DNA of 64,000 bases from Arthrobacter sp. MYb227 (lineage in GTDB: Bacteria; Actinomycetota; Actinomycetes; Actinomycetales; Micrococcaceae), in the NCBI RefSeq assembly GCF_002975435.1, contig NZ_PCPT01000006.1, positions 124,001-188,000 of the forward strand, in the 5' to 3' direction. The notes under the pieces are model-generated. The model was not told the DNA's origin, ran no database searches, and saw nothing but the letters and a program-made list of their open reading frames with translations. Within the stretch, counting starts at the first letter, position 1, and every line of letters begins with the position of its first letter. A program made the position numbers and the translations under genes. Shown here in pieces: positions 19,041 through 28,654 of this stretch.

Positions 19041-20915
19041 ATGAAAACAAATTTGCTTAGACGATATCCGGTAGTTGTTGCAACGCTTGTGATCTTGCTA
19101 GGCACGTTACTGATGCTCCCTGCCGACCTGGGGGATCCGGCCCGGTGGATTGCAAGTATTTTTGCTTTGCTTGTTGCCGCCCAAGTGGGGTGGGGGATGC
19201 TCAAGGACATTCTCAAAGGTCACTGGGGAATCGATGTTCTTGCCTTCACCGCCATCCTCGCCACCGTATTTGTTGGTGAATGGATTGCTGCACTGATTAT
19301 CTGCCTGATGGTCTCCGGCGGTGGGGCCTTAGAAGATTATGCCCAGCAGCGGGCAACTCGTTCACTTTCCGAGCTCATGAACAGGGTTCCCACTCGAGCT
19401 CAAATCATTGATGCTCAGGGCAATATCAACGAGGTTGATCTTGCGGAGGTGGCCCGGGGTGACACAGTGATGGTGAAACCTGCCGAAATTCTTCCCGTCG
19501 ACGGTGTACTGCTGGATGCTGCGGCCGAGTTTGATGAGTCTTCACTGACCGGTGATTCTCTTCCGGTCCACAAACTGGCAGGTGAATCTTTGATGTCCGG
19601 TGCCGTGAATGGCAGCACTGCGGTGCGCATGCTGGCCACCGCCAATGCCGCTAATTCGCAGTACGCGCGCATTGTAGAACTAGTCAAAGAGGCCTCGGCG
19701 TCCCGAGCCCCGGTGGTCCGTCTTGCCGACCGCTTTGCTGTGCCTTTTACGTTGCTAGCCTATCTGATTGCTGGAGTTGCCTGGTGGTTCAGTGGGGACC
19801 CGGTGCGTTTTGCCGAGGTTCTAGTTGTTGCAACCCCGTGCCCATTATTGATCGCAGCCCCTGTCGCCTTCATGGGTGGCATGAGCCGCGCAGCGAAGAA
19901 CGGGGTGATCGTCAAGGACAGTGGCACCCTTGAGCGACTGGCTGCCGTGAAATCTGCGGCGTTTGATAAGACCGGAACGCTCACTCGTGGCACCCCGGTG
20001 CTGCGTTCCATCGAGTTGGCCAGTGGCTATACGGCTGACGAGCTATTGGCACTTGCTGCAGCCGCTGAGCAATACTCGACCCACGTTCTAGCTGCCTCGA
20101 TTGTTGCTCAGGCCAGGCAGCGCGGACTGCACATAGCGGCAGTTTCCGAAGCCAGCGAGGCCGCGGCCAATGGCGTGAGCGCAGTAGTGGAAGGCAAACG
20201 AGTGCTGGTGGGCAAACCTGCCTGGATTGATCCGCAGGTCCAAGGCTTGAGGCGCCATATTCCCGGGCCGGGGGAGTCCTCGGTGTATGTAGGGATTGAC
20301 GGTGTTTTTGCCGGGACCATTGTTCTAGCTGATGAGCTCCGTCCAGATGCTCATACGATGCTTGACCGGCTACGCGACTTGGGCGTGCAAGAAATGGTGA
20401 TGCTAACCGGTGAACAACAGGCCACCGCGGATCACATTGCCAAGGAACTTGGACTCGATACGGTGCATGCCGAATGTCTGCCCGAGGACAAGGTGAGGAG
20501 AGTCGGTGAACTTACACACCGTCCGGTGTTGATGGTTGGTGACGGGATCAACGATGCACCGGTGTTGGCAGCAGCAGAAATTGGTATTGCCATGGGCGCG
20601 CGCGGTTCAACTGCCGCCTCACAGAGCGCCGATGTAGTGATCATGACCGAACATATTTCACAGGTTGCCAACGCGGTACGGATAGGCCGCGATACAGTGC
20701 ACATTGCTTTGCAATCGATTTGGTTGGGAATTATTTTCTCCCTAGTCCTGATGCTGATCGCTGCAACAGGCGTATTACCAGCAATCTTTGGTGCCTTGAG
20801 CCAAGAAGTTGTTGACCTAGTGGCGATCCTCAGTGCACTGCGCGCACTGAAGGGGAGCGGTCCGCTTCCGAGTGCGAGGAAACCAGTGATGGCCGAATCC
20901 GTACAAGGGAACTAG
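19041..20915 (+). CDS. Heavy-metal translocating P1B-type ATPase
   Basis: Membrane pump of 624 residues from ATG 19041 (GGGGAGA upstream; the open frame begins at 19011). It has the actuator loop (SSLTGDSLPV), the transmembrane metal motif TPCPLL, the phosphorylation site DKTGTLTRG and the hinge VGDGINDAPVLAAAEIGIAMG. The usual N-terminal HMA metal-binding domain is absent, and the membrane motif is TPC rather than the CPC of Cu or Zn pumps. Metal specificity is therefore unclear; cobalt or other divalent ions are candidates. No metalloregulator gene is adjacent. Confidence 0.92.
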   Translation: MKTNLLRRYPVVVATLVILLGTLLMLPADLGDPARWIASIFALLVAAQVGWGMLKDILKGHWGIDVLAFTAILATVFVGEWIAALIICLMVSGGGALEDYAQQRATRSLSELMNRVPTRAQIIDAQGNINEVDLAEVARGDTVMVKPAEILPVDGVLLDAAAEFDESSLTGDSLPVHKLAGESLMSGAVNGSTAVRMLATANAANSQYARIVELVKEASASRAPVVRLADRFAVPFTLLAYLIAGVAWWFSGDPVRFAEVLVVATPCPLLIAAPVAFMGGMSRAAKNGVIVKDSGTLERLAAVKSAAFDKTGTLTRGTPVLRSIELASGYTADELLALAAAAEQYSTHVLAASIVAQARQRGLHIAAVSEASEAAANGVSAVVEGKRVLVGKPAWIDPQVQGLRRHIPGPGESSVYVGIDGVFAGTIVLADELRPDAHTMLDRLRDLGVQEMVMLTGEQQATADHIAKELGLDTVHAECLPEDKVRRVGELTHRPVLMVGDGINDAPVLAAAEIGIAMGARGSTAASQSADVVIMTEHISQVANAVRIGRDTVHIALQSIWLGIIFSLVLMLIAATGVLPAIFGALSQEVVDLVAILSALRALKGSGPLPSARKPVMAESVQGN

Positions 20916-20954
20916 CCGTGCGCGCTCGGCCGATCCTGCCGAGCACCCACGGCT
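20914..20954. terminator. Hairpin between convergent genes
   Basis: AGCCGTG (20914-20920) pairs with CACGGCT (20948-20954), and GCTCGG (20924-20929) with CCGAGC (20939-20944). It starts in the ATPase stop codon, between the ATPase and convergent purU. No T run, so its strength as a terminator is uncertain. Confidence 0.5.
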
Positions 20955-21047
20955 TCATCGCGAAGGTGTTCTTCTTGAGAGCCACTTGGGCTGTCATAGG
21001 CGGGTTCCCGGCCCGGAAACCGTCTCATGGATGTGGCGACGCTGTGC

Positions 21048-21950
21048 CTAGGAGAATACGACGGTACGGTGACCATCGAGCATGACGCGGCGCTCGGCAT
21101 GCCACTGCACCGCATGAGTCAGCGTGCGACCTTCAACGCTGCGGCCCATGGCAACAAATTGATTTGCAGTACGAGCATGATCAACGCGAATCACCTCTTG
21201 CTCAATAATGGGACCCTCGTCCAAATCGGCTGTGACATAGTGTGCCGTGGCACCAATCAGCTTCACACCACGGGCATGTGCCTGGTGGTAGGGCTTAGCC
21301 CCCTTGAAGGAAGGCAAGAACGAGTGATGGATATTGATCGCTTTGCCGTTGAGCGCTCGGCATAGATCATCGGAGAGAATCTGCATGTACCGAGCCAGTA
21401 CCACAAGGTCAATCTGGTGCTTAGCAACAAGTTCCAACAGTTGGGCCTCCGCGGCGGCCTTACCGGCAGCGGTGACCGGAATATGCACAAAATCAATGCC
21501 ATAGAAATCGGCCATGGGTTTCAGGTCCAGGTGGTTAGAAACGATCACCGGAACATCAATGGGCAAGGTTCCAGCACGCTGGGCAAAGAGTAAATCATTG
21601 AGCGCGTGACCTTCCTTAGAGCACATGATCAGCGTGCGCAACAATGTTCCCTCGGCGCTAATCGAAAGGTCCATCGAGAACGCGGCCTCAATAGGCTCCA
21701 GTGCATCACGCAAGAAAGCTAGGTCTTGGTCGGTTTCCACGGCAATGCGCATAAAGAAAGTATGAGTTTCGGGGCTCTCAAATTGCTGCGACTGGGTGAT
21801 ATTACAACCCGCCTGCAAGAGGGCACCGGAAACTGCATGAACGATTCCCGGACGATCGGGACAGGACAGGGACACAATGAATTCGTTGGTGCTCACTTGC
21901 ATGAGGTTACCCGTTGAACGTAAAGCTTTTCGAGCGTATGAAGCCGTCAT
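21048..21950 (-). CDS. purU: Formyltetrahydrofolate deformylase
   Basis: Hydrolyses 10-formyl-THF to formate and THF, balancing one-carbon pools and purine synthesis. An N-terminal ACT domain (FIVSLSCPDRPGIVHAVSGALL) is followed by a formyltransferase domain with NHLDLKPMADFYGIDF, the catalytic HHSFLPSFKGAKPYHQA, and ATAHYVTADLDEGPIIEQE. An ATG at 21902 (MQVSTNEF) is an alternative start; neither has a good ribosome site. It lies 24 bases downstream of the flavoprotein gene on the same strand and close to divergent glyA-folD, which makes its substrate pool. Confidence 0.93.
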   Translation of the reverse strand: MTASYARKALRSTGNLMQVSTNEFIVSLSCPDRPGIVHAVSGALLQAGCNITQSQQFESPETHTFFMRIAVETDQDLAFLRDALEPIEAAFSMDLSISAEGTLLRTLIMCSKEGHALNDLLFAQRAGTLPIDVPVIVSNHLDLKPMADFYGIDFVHIPVTAAGKAAAEAQLLELVAKHQIDLVVLARYMQILSDDLCRALNGKAINIHHSFLPSFKGAKPYHQAHARGVKLIGATAHYVTADLDEGPIIEQEVIRVDHARTANQFVAMGRSVEGRTLTHAVQWHAERRVMLDGHRTVVFS

Positions 21951-21974
21951 TGCGTCAAAAACTGGGCAATCTAG

Positions 21975-23069
21975 CTAGAAAGTGGGAAGCAGCACACGCA
22001 CATCAAGCAAAGCACTGGACCTCACTGCTGCCGCACGCCCGGCACGCGTTGCACCAATAGTGGAAGCCGAAGCCCCGTAACCCACCAAAAACAAACCCGG
22101 CACCCGCGCCACCGACACCGAATCGGTATCCATCAAGATCCCGCCGCCGGGTTCCCGCAGATTCAGTGACGCCAAATGATCCAACGAGGCCCTAAAACCC
22201 GTGGCCCACAACACCACATCAATTCTTTCACTGCTCCCATCCGCAAAACGCACAGAGCGCTCGCCGAAGCTGGCGATCTTTCCACGTGAAATCAAGACAC
22301 CGGATTCGATGCCCGCTGCATAGAAATCTGTCATGGGTAATCCGGTGACCGACACCACGCTGCGCGGTGGCAGTCCGGCATGAGTACGTTCATTGACCTC
22401 TGCCTCAATGCCAATGCCCCAAGACTTCTCGGTGGGTGCCGTGCGCCACTGAGGGGGACGCCGGGTCGACCAAAGGGTCTGGATACCGTGAGCTTCAAAT
22501 TGCAAGAGGAATTGAGCAGCGCTGGTTCCACCGCCCACCACGAGTACTCGCTTTCCGAGGAATTCATCGGGAGAGCGAAAATTGTGGGTATGTAGTTGAC
22601 GCCCAGTGAATTCGCGTTGGCCCCGATAGGACGGCCAATAGGGTTTATCCCAAGTTCCCGTGGCGTTGATGATGGTTTGGGCAGTGAGCTTCCTCCCATC
22701 CGCGGCTAGAATCGTGAATCCGGTTTCTAGGGAACCGTTCACTGCTTTGACCTTGAAGGGGCGGATCACTGGGAGTCTAAAGTGGGCTTCGTAGGCGCCG
22801 TAATAGCGGGCAACCACCGCTGATGCTGGCTCACTAGGATCTGGTTTTTGCAGGGCAAAACCGGGCAATGGATGAAGCCCGTGGGCTCTGTCAAAAGTCA
22901 ATGAATCCCAGCGGTGAAGCCATGCTCCACCCGGGCCATCATTGGCATCTAGGACCATAAAATCTTCGAAAGATTTGTGTCCCTTGCGCAGCAAGTGGTG
23001 GGCTGCCGAAAGGCCAGCCTGCCCTGCCCCAATGATCACGGTCTTCAAGTCCGGTCCAACGCCACTCAC
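21975..23069 (-). CDS. Flavin-containing monooxygenase-like oxidoreductase
   Basis: FAD/NAD(P)-binding protein of the YpaP/CzcO-like class. It has an FAD dinucleotide fold right at the N terminus (VIIGAGQAGLSAAHHLL), a second nucleotide-binding fold (VLVVGGGTSAAQFLLQ) in the middle, and the ATGF motif (VLWATGFRASLDHL) typical of FMO-like enzymes near the C terminus. Substrate unknown. The frame is open to 23207, but AGGGAG sits 10 bases before a GTG at 23069, which leaves a natural N terminus; ATG 23114 is an alternative. It is probably co-transcribed with purU. Confidence 0.82.
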   Translation of the reverse strand: MSGVGPDLKTVIIGAGQAGLSAAHHLLRKGHKSFEDFMVLDANDGPGGAWLHRWDSLTFDRAHGLHPLPGFALQKPDPSEPASAVVARYYGAYEAHFRLPVIRPFKVKAVNGSLETGFTILAADGRKLTAQTIINATGTWDKPYWPSYRGQREFTGRQLHTHNFRSPDEFLGKRVLVVGGGTSAAQFLLQFEAHGIQTLWSTRRPPQWRTAPTEKSWGIGIEAEVNERTHAGLPPRSVVSVTGLPMTDFYAAGIESGVLISRGKIASFGERSVRFADGSSERIDVVLWATGFRASLDHLASLNLREPGGGILMDTDSVSVARVPGLFLVGYGASASTIGATRAGRAAAVRSSALLDVRVLLPTF

Positions 23070-23160
23070 GTAACCCGCGCTCCCTACTAAAATGATTGAA
23101 ACTTCAACTGTCATGAGGTGTAACAGTCTGTGGTGACTGAGTATTCCGTCTAAGATTGAA

Positions 23161-23240
23161 GGTGTCGCAACTGGCGTTGGGTGGGGTGAACCACCGGGGA
23201 GCGACACAAGCAGTTAACCACGGACCGCGCGCCTGGGCCC
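23161..23240 (+). ncRNA. ZTP (pfl) riboswitch upstream of glyA
   Basis: P1 is GTGTCGC (23162-23168) with GCGACAC (23201-23207). Inside it are the conserved CAACTGGCG and CCACCGGGGAGCG blocks, and downstream the pfl hallmark CCGCGCGCCTGGGC (23225-23238). The order and motifs match the ZTP class, which senses the purine intermediates ZMP/ZTP that build up when 10-formyl-THF is short and then activates folate one-carbon genes. It lies 69 bases before the glyA ATG. A downstream GGGTTG/CAACCC pairing (23243-23248 with 23283-23288) may be part of the expression platform. Confidence 0.9.
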
Positions 23241-23308
23241 GGGGGTTGAAAGATTTCGTCAGTATGTTCCCTGCCCGAAGCACAACCCTCACCCCGATGG
23301 AGTTCAAC

Positions 23309-24589
23309 ATGAACAACAACACCGTGACCAACATGTCCCTGGCCGAGCTTGACCCGGAAATTGCCGAGGTCCTGAAACTTGAACTTGGCCGCCAGCGCGA
23401 CACCCTAGAAATGATCGCCTCGGAGAACTTCGCCCCGCGCGCAGTACTCGAAGCACAGGGATCGGTCCTGACCAACAAGTACGCCGAAGGCTACCCGGGC
23501 CGTCGCTACTATGGCGGCTGCGAACACGTAGATGTTGCAGAAAACCTAGCCATTGAACGCGTGAAGTCCCTCTTTGGTTCAAAGTTTGCAAACGTTCAGC
23601 CACACTCTGGCGCCAGCGCCAACGCCGCGGCACTCTCGGCAATGATCAAGCCCGGGGACAAGATCCTTGGTCTCTCCCTGGCACACGGTGGACACCTCAC
23701 TCACGGCATGAAGCTGAACTTCTCCGGCAAGCTCTACGAGGTTGCCGCCTATGAAGTTGAGCCAGATACCTTCCGCGTGGACATGGACAAGCTACGCGCT
23801 CAGACCATTGCCGAAAAGCCGCAGGTTATCATCGCCGGTTGGTCCGCTTACCCCCGGCAGCTGGACTTCGCGGCATTCCGTTCGATTGCCGACGAAGTTG
23901 GCGCGCTGCTCTGGGTTGATATGGCCCACTTCGCCGGACTCGTTGCCGCTGGTCTGCACCCAAACCCGGTTCCATACGCAGATATTGTCACCTCAACCGT
24001 GCACAAGACCCTCGCAGGTCCACGCTCGGGGCTGATCCTGACCAATGATGCCGAGCTGGCCAAGAAGATCAACTCAAATGTCTTCCCGGGTCACCAGGGC
24101 GGACCGCTCATGCATGCAATCGCCGGAAAGGCGGTTGCCTTCAAGATTGCTGCAGGCGAAGAGTTTGCCGACCGTCAGGTGCGCACCCTTGAAGGCGCCA
24201 AGCTTTTGGCCGAGCGTCTCACCGCAGCAGATGTCACCGAGGCAGGCGTCTCTGTGCTGACCGGCGGCACCGATGTGCACCTGGTGCTAGTTGACCTGCG
24301 CAACTCGGAGCTCGATGGCAAGCAAGCAGAAGATTTGCTGCATGAAATCGGCATCACCGTGAACCGCAACTCGGTACCGTTTGACCCGCGCCCGCCGATG
24401 ACCACCTCGGGCCTGCGCATCGGCACCCCGGCACTGGCAACTCGCGGCTTTGACGTTGCGGCCTTTACCGAGGTTGCCGACATTATTGGTATCGCGCTAC
24501 GCGACGGACAGAACGCAGACAAGGCGGCACTGAGTGCCCGCGTCGAGGCCTTGGCCGCAGCTTTCCCGTTGTACCCGGGCCTGGACTAA
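23309..24589 (+). CDS. glyA: Serine hydroxymethyltransferase
   Basis: PLP enzyme that converts serine plus THF to glycine plus 5,10-methylene-THF. It has [49 protein letters not shown] and the PLP lysine in [16 protein letters not shown]. The open frame begins at 23156, running through the riboswitch, so the long N terminus is not real. ATG 23309 ([11 protein letters not shown]) has GGAG at the right distance, and length from it is 426 residues, normal for the family. It should be switched on by the ZTP riboswitch. A terminator separates it from folD. Confidence 0.97.
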   Translation: MNNNTVTNMSLAELDPEIAEVLKLELGRQRDTLEMIASENFAPRAVLEAQGSVLTNKYAEGYPGRRYYGGCEHVDVAENLAIERVKSLFGSKFANVQPHSGASANAAALSAMIKPGDKILGLSLAHGGHLTHGMKLNFSGKLYEVAAYEVEPDTFRVDMDKLRAQTIAEKPQVIIAGWSAYPRQLDFAAFRSIADEVGALLWVDMAHFAGLVAAGLHPNPVPYADIVTSTVHKTLAGPRSGLILTNDAELAKKINSNVFPGHQGGPLMHAIAGKAVAFKIAAGEEFADRQVRTLEGAKLLAERLTAADVTEAGVSVLTGGTDVHLVLVDLRNSELDGKQAEDLLHEIGITVNRNSVPFDPRPPMTTSGLRIGTPALATRGFDVAAFTEVADIIGIALRDGQNADKAALSARVEALAAAFPLYPGLD

Positions 24590-24660
24590 AAACCACAAAG
24601 CAACAAAACGGTTCTTGGTCTGCCAAGATCGGAACTAAGAACTTATCACTGCTCTCAGAG

Positions 24661-24710
24661 AGTGTGAGCGCGGGGAATGCACCCCCAGCGGGCCCGGCGC
24701 TCACACTTTT
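24661..24710 (+). terminator. Terminator between glyA and folD
   Basis: AGTGTGAGCGC (24661-24671) pairs with GCGCTCACACT (24697-24707), followed by TTT. If strong, folD would depend on read-through or its own promoter. Confidence 0.8.
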
Positions 24711-24748
24711 GATGACATGCAATATTTTTTGAAACGGAGCTTCATTAC

Positions 24749-25630
24749 ATGACCGCACAGATTCTAGATGGCAAGGCGACGGCCGCCGCCATTAAGGCCG
24801 AACTTACCGACCGCGTTGCTGTGTTGCGGAGCAAGGGTATTACCCCGGGCCTTGGCACCATCCTTGTTGGCTCCGACCCGGGCTCCACCTGGTACGTGGG
24901 TGGCAAACACAAGGATTGCGCAGAAGTTGGAATCAAGTCCATCCGTGTCGACCTTCCGGAAGAAACCAGCCAGGAAGATTTGCTGGCCAAGGTTCGCGAG
25001 CTCAATGAGAACCCGGAATGCACCGGCTATATCGTTCAGCTGCCACTTCCCAAGCACATCGACCAGGACGTCATCCTCGAGGCAATGGACCCGAACAAGG
25101 ACGCCGACGGACTACACCCAATGAACCTGGGCCGTCTGGTGGCCAACGTAAACCGTCCGATGGCCTCCCCGCTTCCTTGCACGCCTAAGGGCTGCGTGGA
25201 ATTAATGGAACGTCACGGCATTGACCTCAATGGCAAGCGCGTTCTAGTAGTTGGCCGCGGAGTGACAATTGGTCGCCCCATTGGTTTGCTGCTCACCCGC
25301 CGCGATATCAACGCAACGGTGATCCTAGCCCACACCGGCACCAAGGATTTAGCCGCCGAGCTGGCAACCGCCGATGTGGTCATCGCAGCTGCAGGTTCCC
25401 CGCACATGATCAAGGCCAAGGACCTGAAGCCAGGCGCCATCGTGCTTGACGTTGGTGTGTCGCGAGTCAATGACGAAAACGGCAAGGCAGTTGTCACGGG
25501 CGACGTTGAGCCCGCTGCCTACGAAGTTGCCTCGTGGATCTCCCCGAACCCCGGCGGTGTGGGCCCGATGACTCGTGCCATGCTGCTTGCCAACGTGGTT
25601 GAATCAGCCGAGCGCGCCGCGGGACTTTAG
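24749..25630 (+). CDS. folD: Methylenetetrahydrofolate dehydrogenase/cyclohydrolase
   Basis: Bifunctional enzyme that interconverts 5,10-methylene-, methenyl- and 10-formyl-THF with NADP+. Its 293 residues include the lysine-containing [15 protein letters not shown] (the family's catalytic YxxxK region), [12 protein letters not shown], the [10 protein letters not shown] segment and the Rossmann region [16 protein letters not shown]. It ends with [20 protein letters not shown] lies 11 bases before ATG 24749. Its partners are GlyA just upstream and PurU on the other strand. Confidence 0.96.
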   Translation: MTAQILDGKATAAAIKAELTDRVAVLRSKGITPGLGTILVGSDPGSTWYVGGKHKDCAEVGIKSIRVDLPEETSQEDLLAKVRELNENPECTGYIVQLPLPKHIDQDVILEAMDPNKDADGLHPMNLGRLVANVNRPMASPLPCTPKGCVELMERHGIDLNGKRVLVVGRGVTIGRPIGLLLTRRDINATVILAHTGTKDLAAELATADVVIAAAGSPHMIKAKDLKPGAIVLDVGVSRVNDENGKAVVTGDVEPAAYEVASWISPNPGGVGPMTRAMLLANVVESAERAAGL

Positions 25631-25649
25631 TCCGGCAGCAGAAACGTAC

Positions 25650-25700
25650 AACGGCCGTCGTGCCGGATCCTGCCAAGGGGTTCGGCACGACGGCCGTTTT
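25650..25700 (+). terminator. Terminator after folD
   Basis: AACGGCCGTCGTGCCG (25650-25665) pairs perfectly with CGGCACGACGGCCGTT (25683-25698), followed by TTG. It starts 19 bases after the folD stop. Confidence 0.85.
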
Positions 25701-25831
25701 GCTTAGGTGTACGCCCCTTGGTCCCGGATCGGATGCCGCCTAGGGTGGGGGATGAAGCCCGGAACTCCCTTGCTGTAGAGGTGGTGCACCGGAGTTCCTG
25801 CCGGATACGGGCCACCATGAAAGGCTTTTCT

Positions 25832-26491
25832 ATGACACCCGCAATTCGTGCCCGGCGTTTCCACCTCCTCCCGGCCCTGACCATGGTGGGTGTGGCTGCA
25901 TTGGCACTTGCCGGTTGCAGCGGTCAGACCCCACCGCAGTCAACTGTGACGGTGACAGCCACGCCAAGCCAGTTACCAGTACCCGAAAGCCCTACAATAA
26001 GCACCCCCGCACCAAGCACGCCAACGGCAGGCTCATCCCAAGACACCGGAGCCACAGCTGCCAGTACTCGGTACGCAGCACTTGCCAAGGCCGCCCAAAG
26101 CGCCCAAAGCGCCATCGAGGGAACCGTGACATCCATTGAATCCAAGGATGCCGGAACCTGGGAAGTCTCGGTATTCACGAAGCAAGACACCGAACATGAG
26201 GTGCATATCTCGGCCGATGGGACAACAGTGCTATCCGGCCCGAGTGAACAGCGCCTAGGCTCCAACGTCCTGCAACGGTACAGGTCCTTGGTGGATTCGG
26301 CGAAGATAGACGTCATTGCCGCGGCGCAGATGGTGGAAAAGGAATCACCGCAGGGACTCATCGACGAACTTGACTTAGATTCCTGGCGTGGCACCACCAC
26401 CTGGGAGGCCGAGGTCAAGGAAGATTCCCAGACCCGAGAGATCTATCTTGACGCGATGACCGGCGCGGTATTGAAGAACGAGCTTGACTAG
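25832..26491 (+). CDS. PepSY-domain lipoprotein
   Basis: Exported lipoprotein of about 219 residues. A basic start (MTPAIRARRF) leads to a hydrophobic core and the lipobox LALAGC (cleavage before Cys near residue 28). A Ser/Thr/Pro-rich spacer follows, then two PepSY-like halves: AIEGTVTSIESKDAGTWEVSVFTKQD and the late TTWEAEVKEDSQTREIYLDAMTGAVL. AAAGG precedes ATG 25832; the open frame extends up to 25718 without support. Such proteins are often encoded near two-component systems, as here. Precise role unknown. Confidence 0.82.
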   Translation: MTPAIRARRFHLLPALTMVGVAALALAGCSGQTPPQSTVTVTATPSQLPVPESPTISTPAPSTPTAGSSQDTGATAASTRYAALAKAAQSAQSAIEGTVTSIESKDAGTWEVSVFTKQDTEHEVHISADGTTVLSGPSEQRLGSNVLQRYRSLVDSAKIDVIAAAQMVEKESPQGLIDELDLDSWRGTTTWEAEVKEDSQTREIYLDAMTGAVLKNELD

Positions 26492-26627
26492 CGACCCAGT
26501 AATCGGGAACAGCTCCGGTGTAGATAGGCCGAGCGGCACAGACGGAGCCAGATACTCCCGTTGGTGTACAGCACACTACGGCCGCAGGTGGACGACCGTG
26601 AGGCTCAGTAGGCAGTAGTCTCGACTC

Positions 26628-27755
26628 ATGACCAACCGACGCCGTCCGCCGCTGGGAATCTTGCCGGTGGTTCTGGCGGTTATTCAGATAGTTGGCACCC
26701 ACTTTGCGGCACACCGTGTGGGGCAAACGGTTTCTTTGCCCGCAGCTCTCTTGCTGCTCGCAGGGCCAGCATTGTTATTGCTGCGTCGGAAAGTTCCAGG
26801 ACCCATGGTGGCGGGCATTGCCGCGGTGACGGTGGGATACATGGCAGCGGGCTTCCCCTGGGGCCCGTTTCCCCTCTCCTTTGCCACAGGCCTTGTCCTG
26901 GCCGTGTTGGCCGGGGCCCGCTGGTGGGCATGGGGGAGTGCAGCGGCTGCAGGATTCGGGTTCCTGCTCACGGCCCTGCAACACGGACAAAGCACACGTG
27001 TCTTCTTTGTGCTGGTGTGGCTGATCGTGGTCCTGCTGGCCGGCGAGCTGGGGCGCAGCGCCAAGGCCCGGCGGGACGAATACCGCAAGGCGGCTACCGA
27101 GCGGGCCAGGCACCAACGCGACGAGGAGAGGCTGGTGTTGGCCCGAGATATCCATGACGTGGTGGCCCACTCGCTGTCCATGATCAATGTCCAAGCCTCG
27201 GTGGCCCTCCACCTGGCCAAGAACAACAAGGATCCGCACCTCATGTACGAGGCGTTGGAAAACATCAAGGCCGGGTCCAAGGAAGCGCTTGTGGAGGTCC
27301 GCGAGGTGCTCGCCGTCCTGCGCTAGGATGCGCCCCGAGTTCCCAGCCAGCGGCTGGAACAGCTCGGTGAACTTATCCAGCGGGTCCGCGGTGCCAATCT
27401 GTCGATCGCTTTCACCCCGCCGGTGCTGCCGCCCCCGGATTGGGTCGACGAGCGAGTGGAAAACATCCTCTACAGGGTCGTGCAGGAATCGCTGACCAAC
27501 GTGGTACGCCATGCTCATGCCAGGAACGTCATGGTGGCCGTGGAACTCGATGGCGAACACGCCTCCGTGGGCATCACGGATGACGGCGTTGGCATGGGAG
27601 CCGCCGCCGAGGGCAACGGAATCGGCGGCATGCGCGAACGTCTGGGTACCCACGGTGGAATGCTGGAGATCACCCCGGCCTGGGTACCGGGAAGTCCTAC
27701 ACTGGGCACCCGCATCGTGGCGTGGCTACCGGCGCCCGGAAGCCAGCATGTCTAG
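26628..27755 (+). pseudogene. NarL-type sensor histidine kinase interrupted by an in-frame TAG
   Basis: Residues 1-232 (26628-27326) contain four or five N-terminal membrane segments and the HisKA_3 phospho-acceptor helix DIHDVVAHSLSMINVQASVAL. A TAG at 27324-27326 stops the frame right after VREVLAVLR. The same frame continues at once with DAPRVPSQRLEQLGELIQ, then the ATPase domain with N box QESLTNVVRHA, DDGVGM and G box GNGIGGMRERLG, ending at 27755. No base is inserted or lost, so one substitution explains the break. Without read-through the kinase lacks its ATP-binding domain and should be dead. The response regulator downstream is intact. Confidence 0.85.
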
Positions 27756-27797
27756 GAACCACACCAAAAAATCAGCTGAGGAAACGCAGGTAAGTGC

Positions 27798-28499
27798 ATG
27801 ATCGGCATACTCATCGTCGATGACCAGTCATTGATCAGAGCAGGTTTCTCGGCCTTGCTGGGCGCGGAGGACGACATAGAGGTGCTTGGACAGGCCTCCA
27901 GCGGAGTGCAGGCGGTAGCCCAAGCCCGCGCACTGAAGCCGGACATCGTGCTCATGGACATCCGCATGCCGCAGGGGGACGGCATCACCGCTGCGGCAGC
28001 GATCAGCGCGGAGCCGGAACTGGAACACACCCGGGTCATCATGCTCACCACCTTCGAACTTGATGACTACATCCTGGACTCCATTCGTGCGGGGGCCTCC
28101 GGGTTCCTGGTCAAGGACACCGAACCGGAGGAGTTGATTGCCGCGGTGCGGATCGTGGCCGCGGGCGACTCGCTGCTCTCTCCCTCGGTGACCCGCAAAC
28201 TGCTGGCCCAGGTCGCGGCCAGCACGCCGGCGAAAACACCAACCGAACCCAGCGCACTCCAGATACTGACCGATCGTGAGCGCGAGGTCCTGCTGCTGAT
28301 CGGCACCGGGAAAAGCAACACCGAAATTGCCGAGCAGCTCTTCATCGCTCCGCTGACCGCCAAGACCCATGTCTCGCGCATCATCGGGAAGATGGGCGTG
28401 CGAGACCGGACTGGATTGGTGGTCATCGCCTACGAGAGCGGGTTGATCACCCCAGGTGCGTTGCCGAAGGTGCAGGCGCCTCGCCGGAACCCGAACTAA
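27798..28499 (+). CDS. NarL/FixJ-family response regulator
   Basis: A 233-residue cytoplasmic regulator. The receiver domain (residues 1-~120) has the DD pair (LIVDDQSLIRAG), the phosphorylated Asp in DIVLMDIRMP and the FLVKDTEPEEL lysine. The LuxR helix-turn-helix (residues ~155-215) reads LTDREREVLLLIGTGKSNTEIAEQ. It is the partner of the interrupted kinase directly upstream, 42 bases away. With that kinase broken, it may be phosphorylated by another kinase or by small phospho-donors, or be a relic not yet decayed. Confidence 0.92.
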   Translation: MIGILIVDDQSLIRAGFSALLGAEDDIEVLGQASSGVQAVAQARALKPDIVLMDIRMPQGDGITAAAAISAEPELEHTRVIMLTTFELDDYILDSIRAGASGFLVKDTEPEELIAAVRIVAAGDSLLSPSVTRKLLAQVAASTPAKTPTEPSALQILTDREREVLLLIGTGKSNTEIAEQLFIAPLTAKTHVSRIIGKMGVRDRTGLVVIAYESGLITPGALPKVQAPRRNPN

Positions 28500-28654
28500 T
28501 CCAGAAGCTCCTTATGACTGCACCGCAGGGAGTACATCCGGTGCCCCAAGGTGTCTCCCGAGGGCCGATGCGGCAACACTCGATGGGGAAGAAAATGGAT
28601 ACATGAGGCGAACCGCCTCGAATCCACCATCAATGCTTTGAGGAGCACCCCAAA

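Noticed and set aside
23156-23308. N-terminal extension of glyA by 51 residues
   Set aside because: The extension is translated from the ZTP riboswitch and has no similarity to SHMT; GGAG supports ATG 23309.
27324-27326. Pyrrolysine or programmed read-through at the TAG
   Set aside because: No pyl genes or known read-through signal are visible; a simple nonsense mutation is more economical, so only the check is proposed.
26775-27653. 292-codon minus-strand open frame opposite the histidine kinase
   Set aside because: The plus strand encodes clear kinase domains; the reverse translation is His/Gly-rich and without domains.
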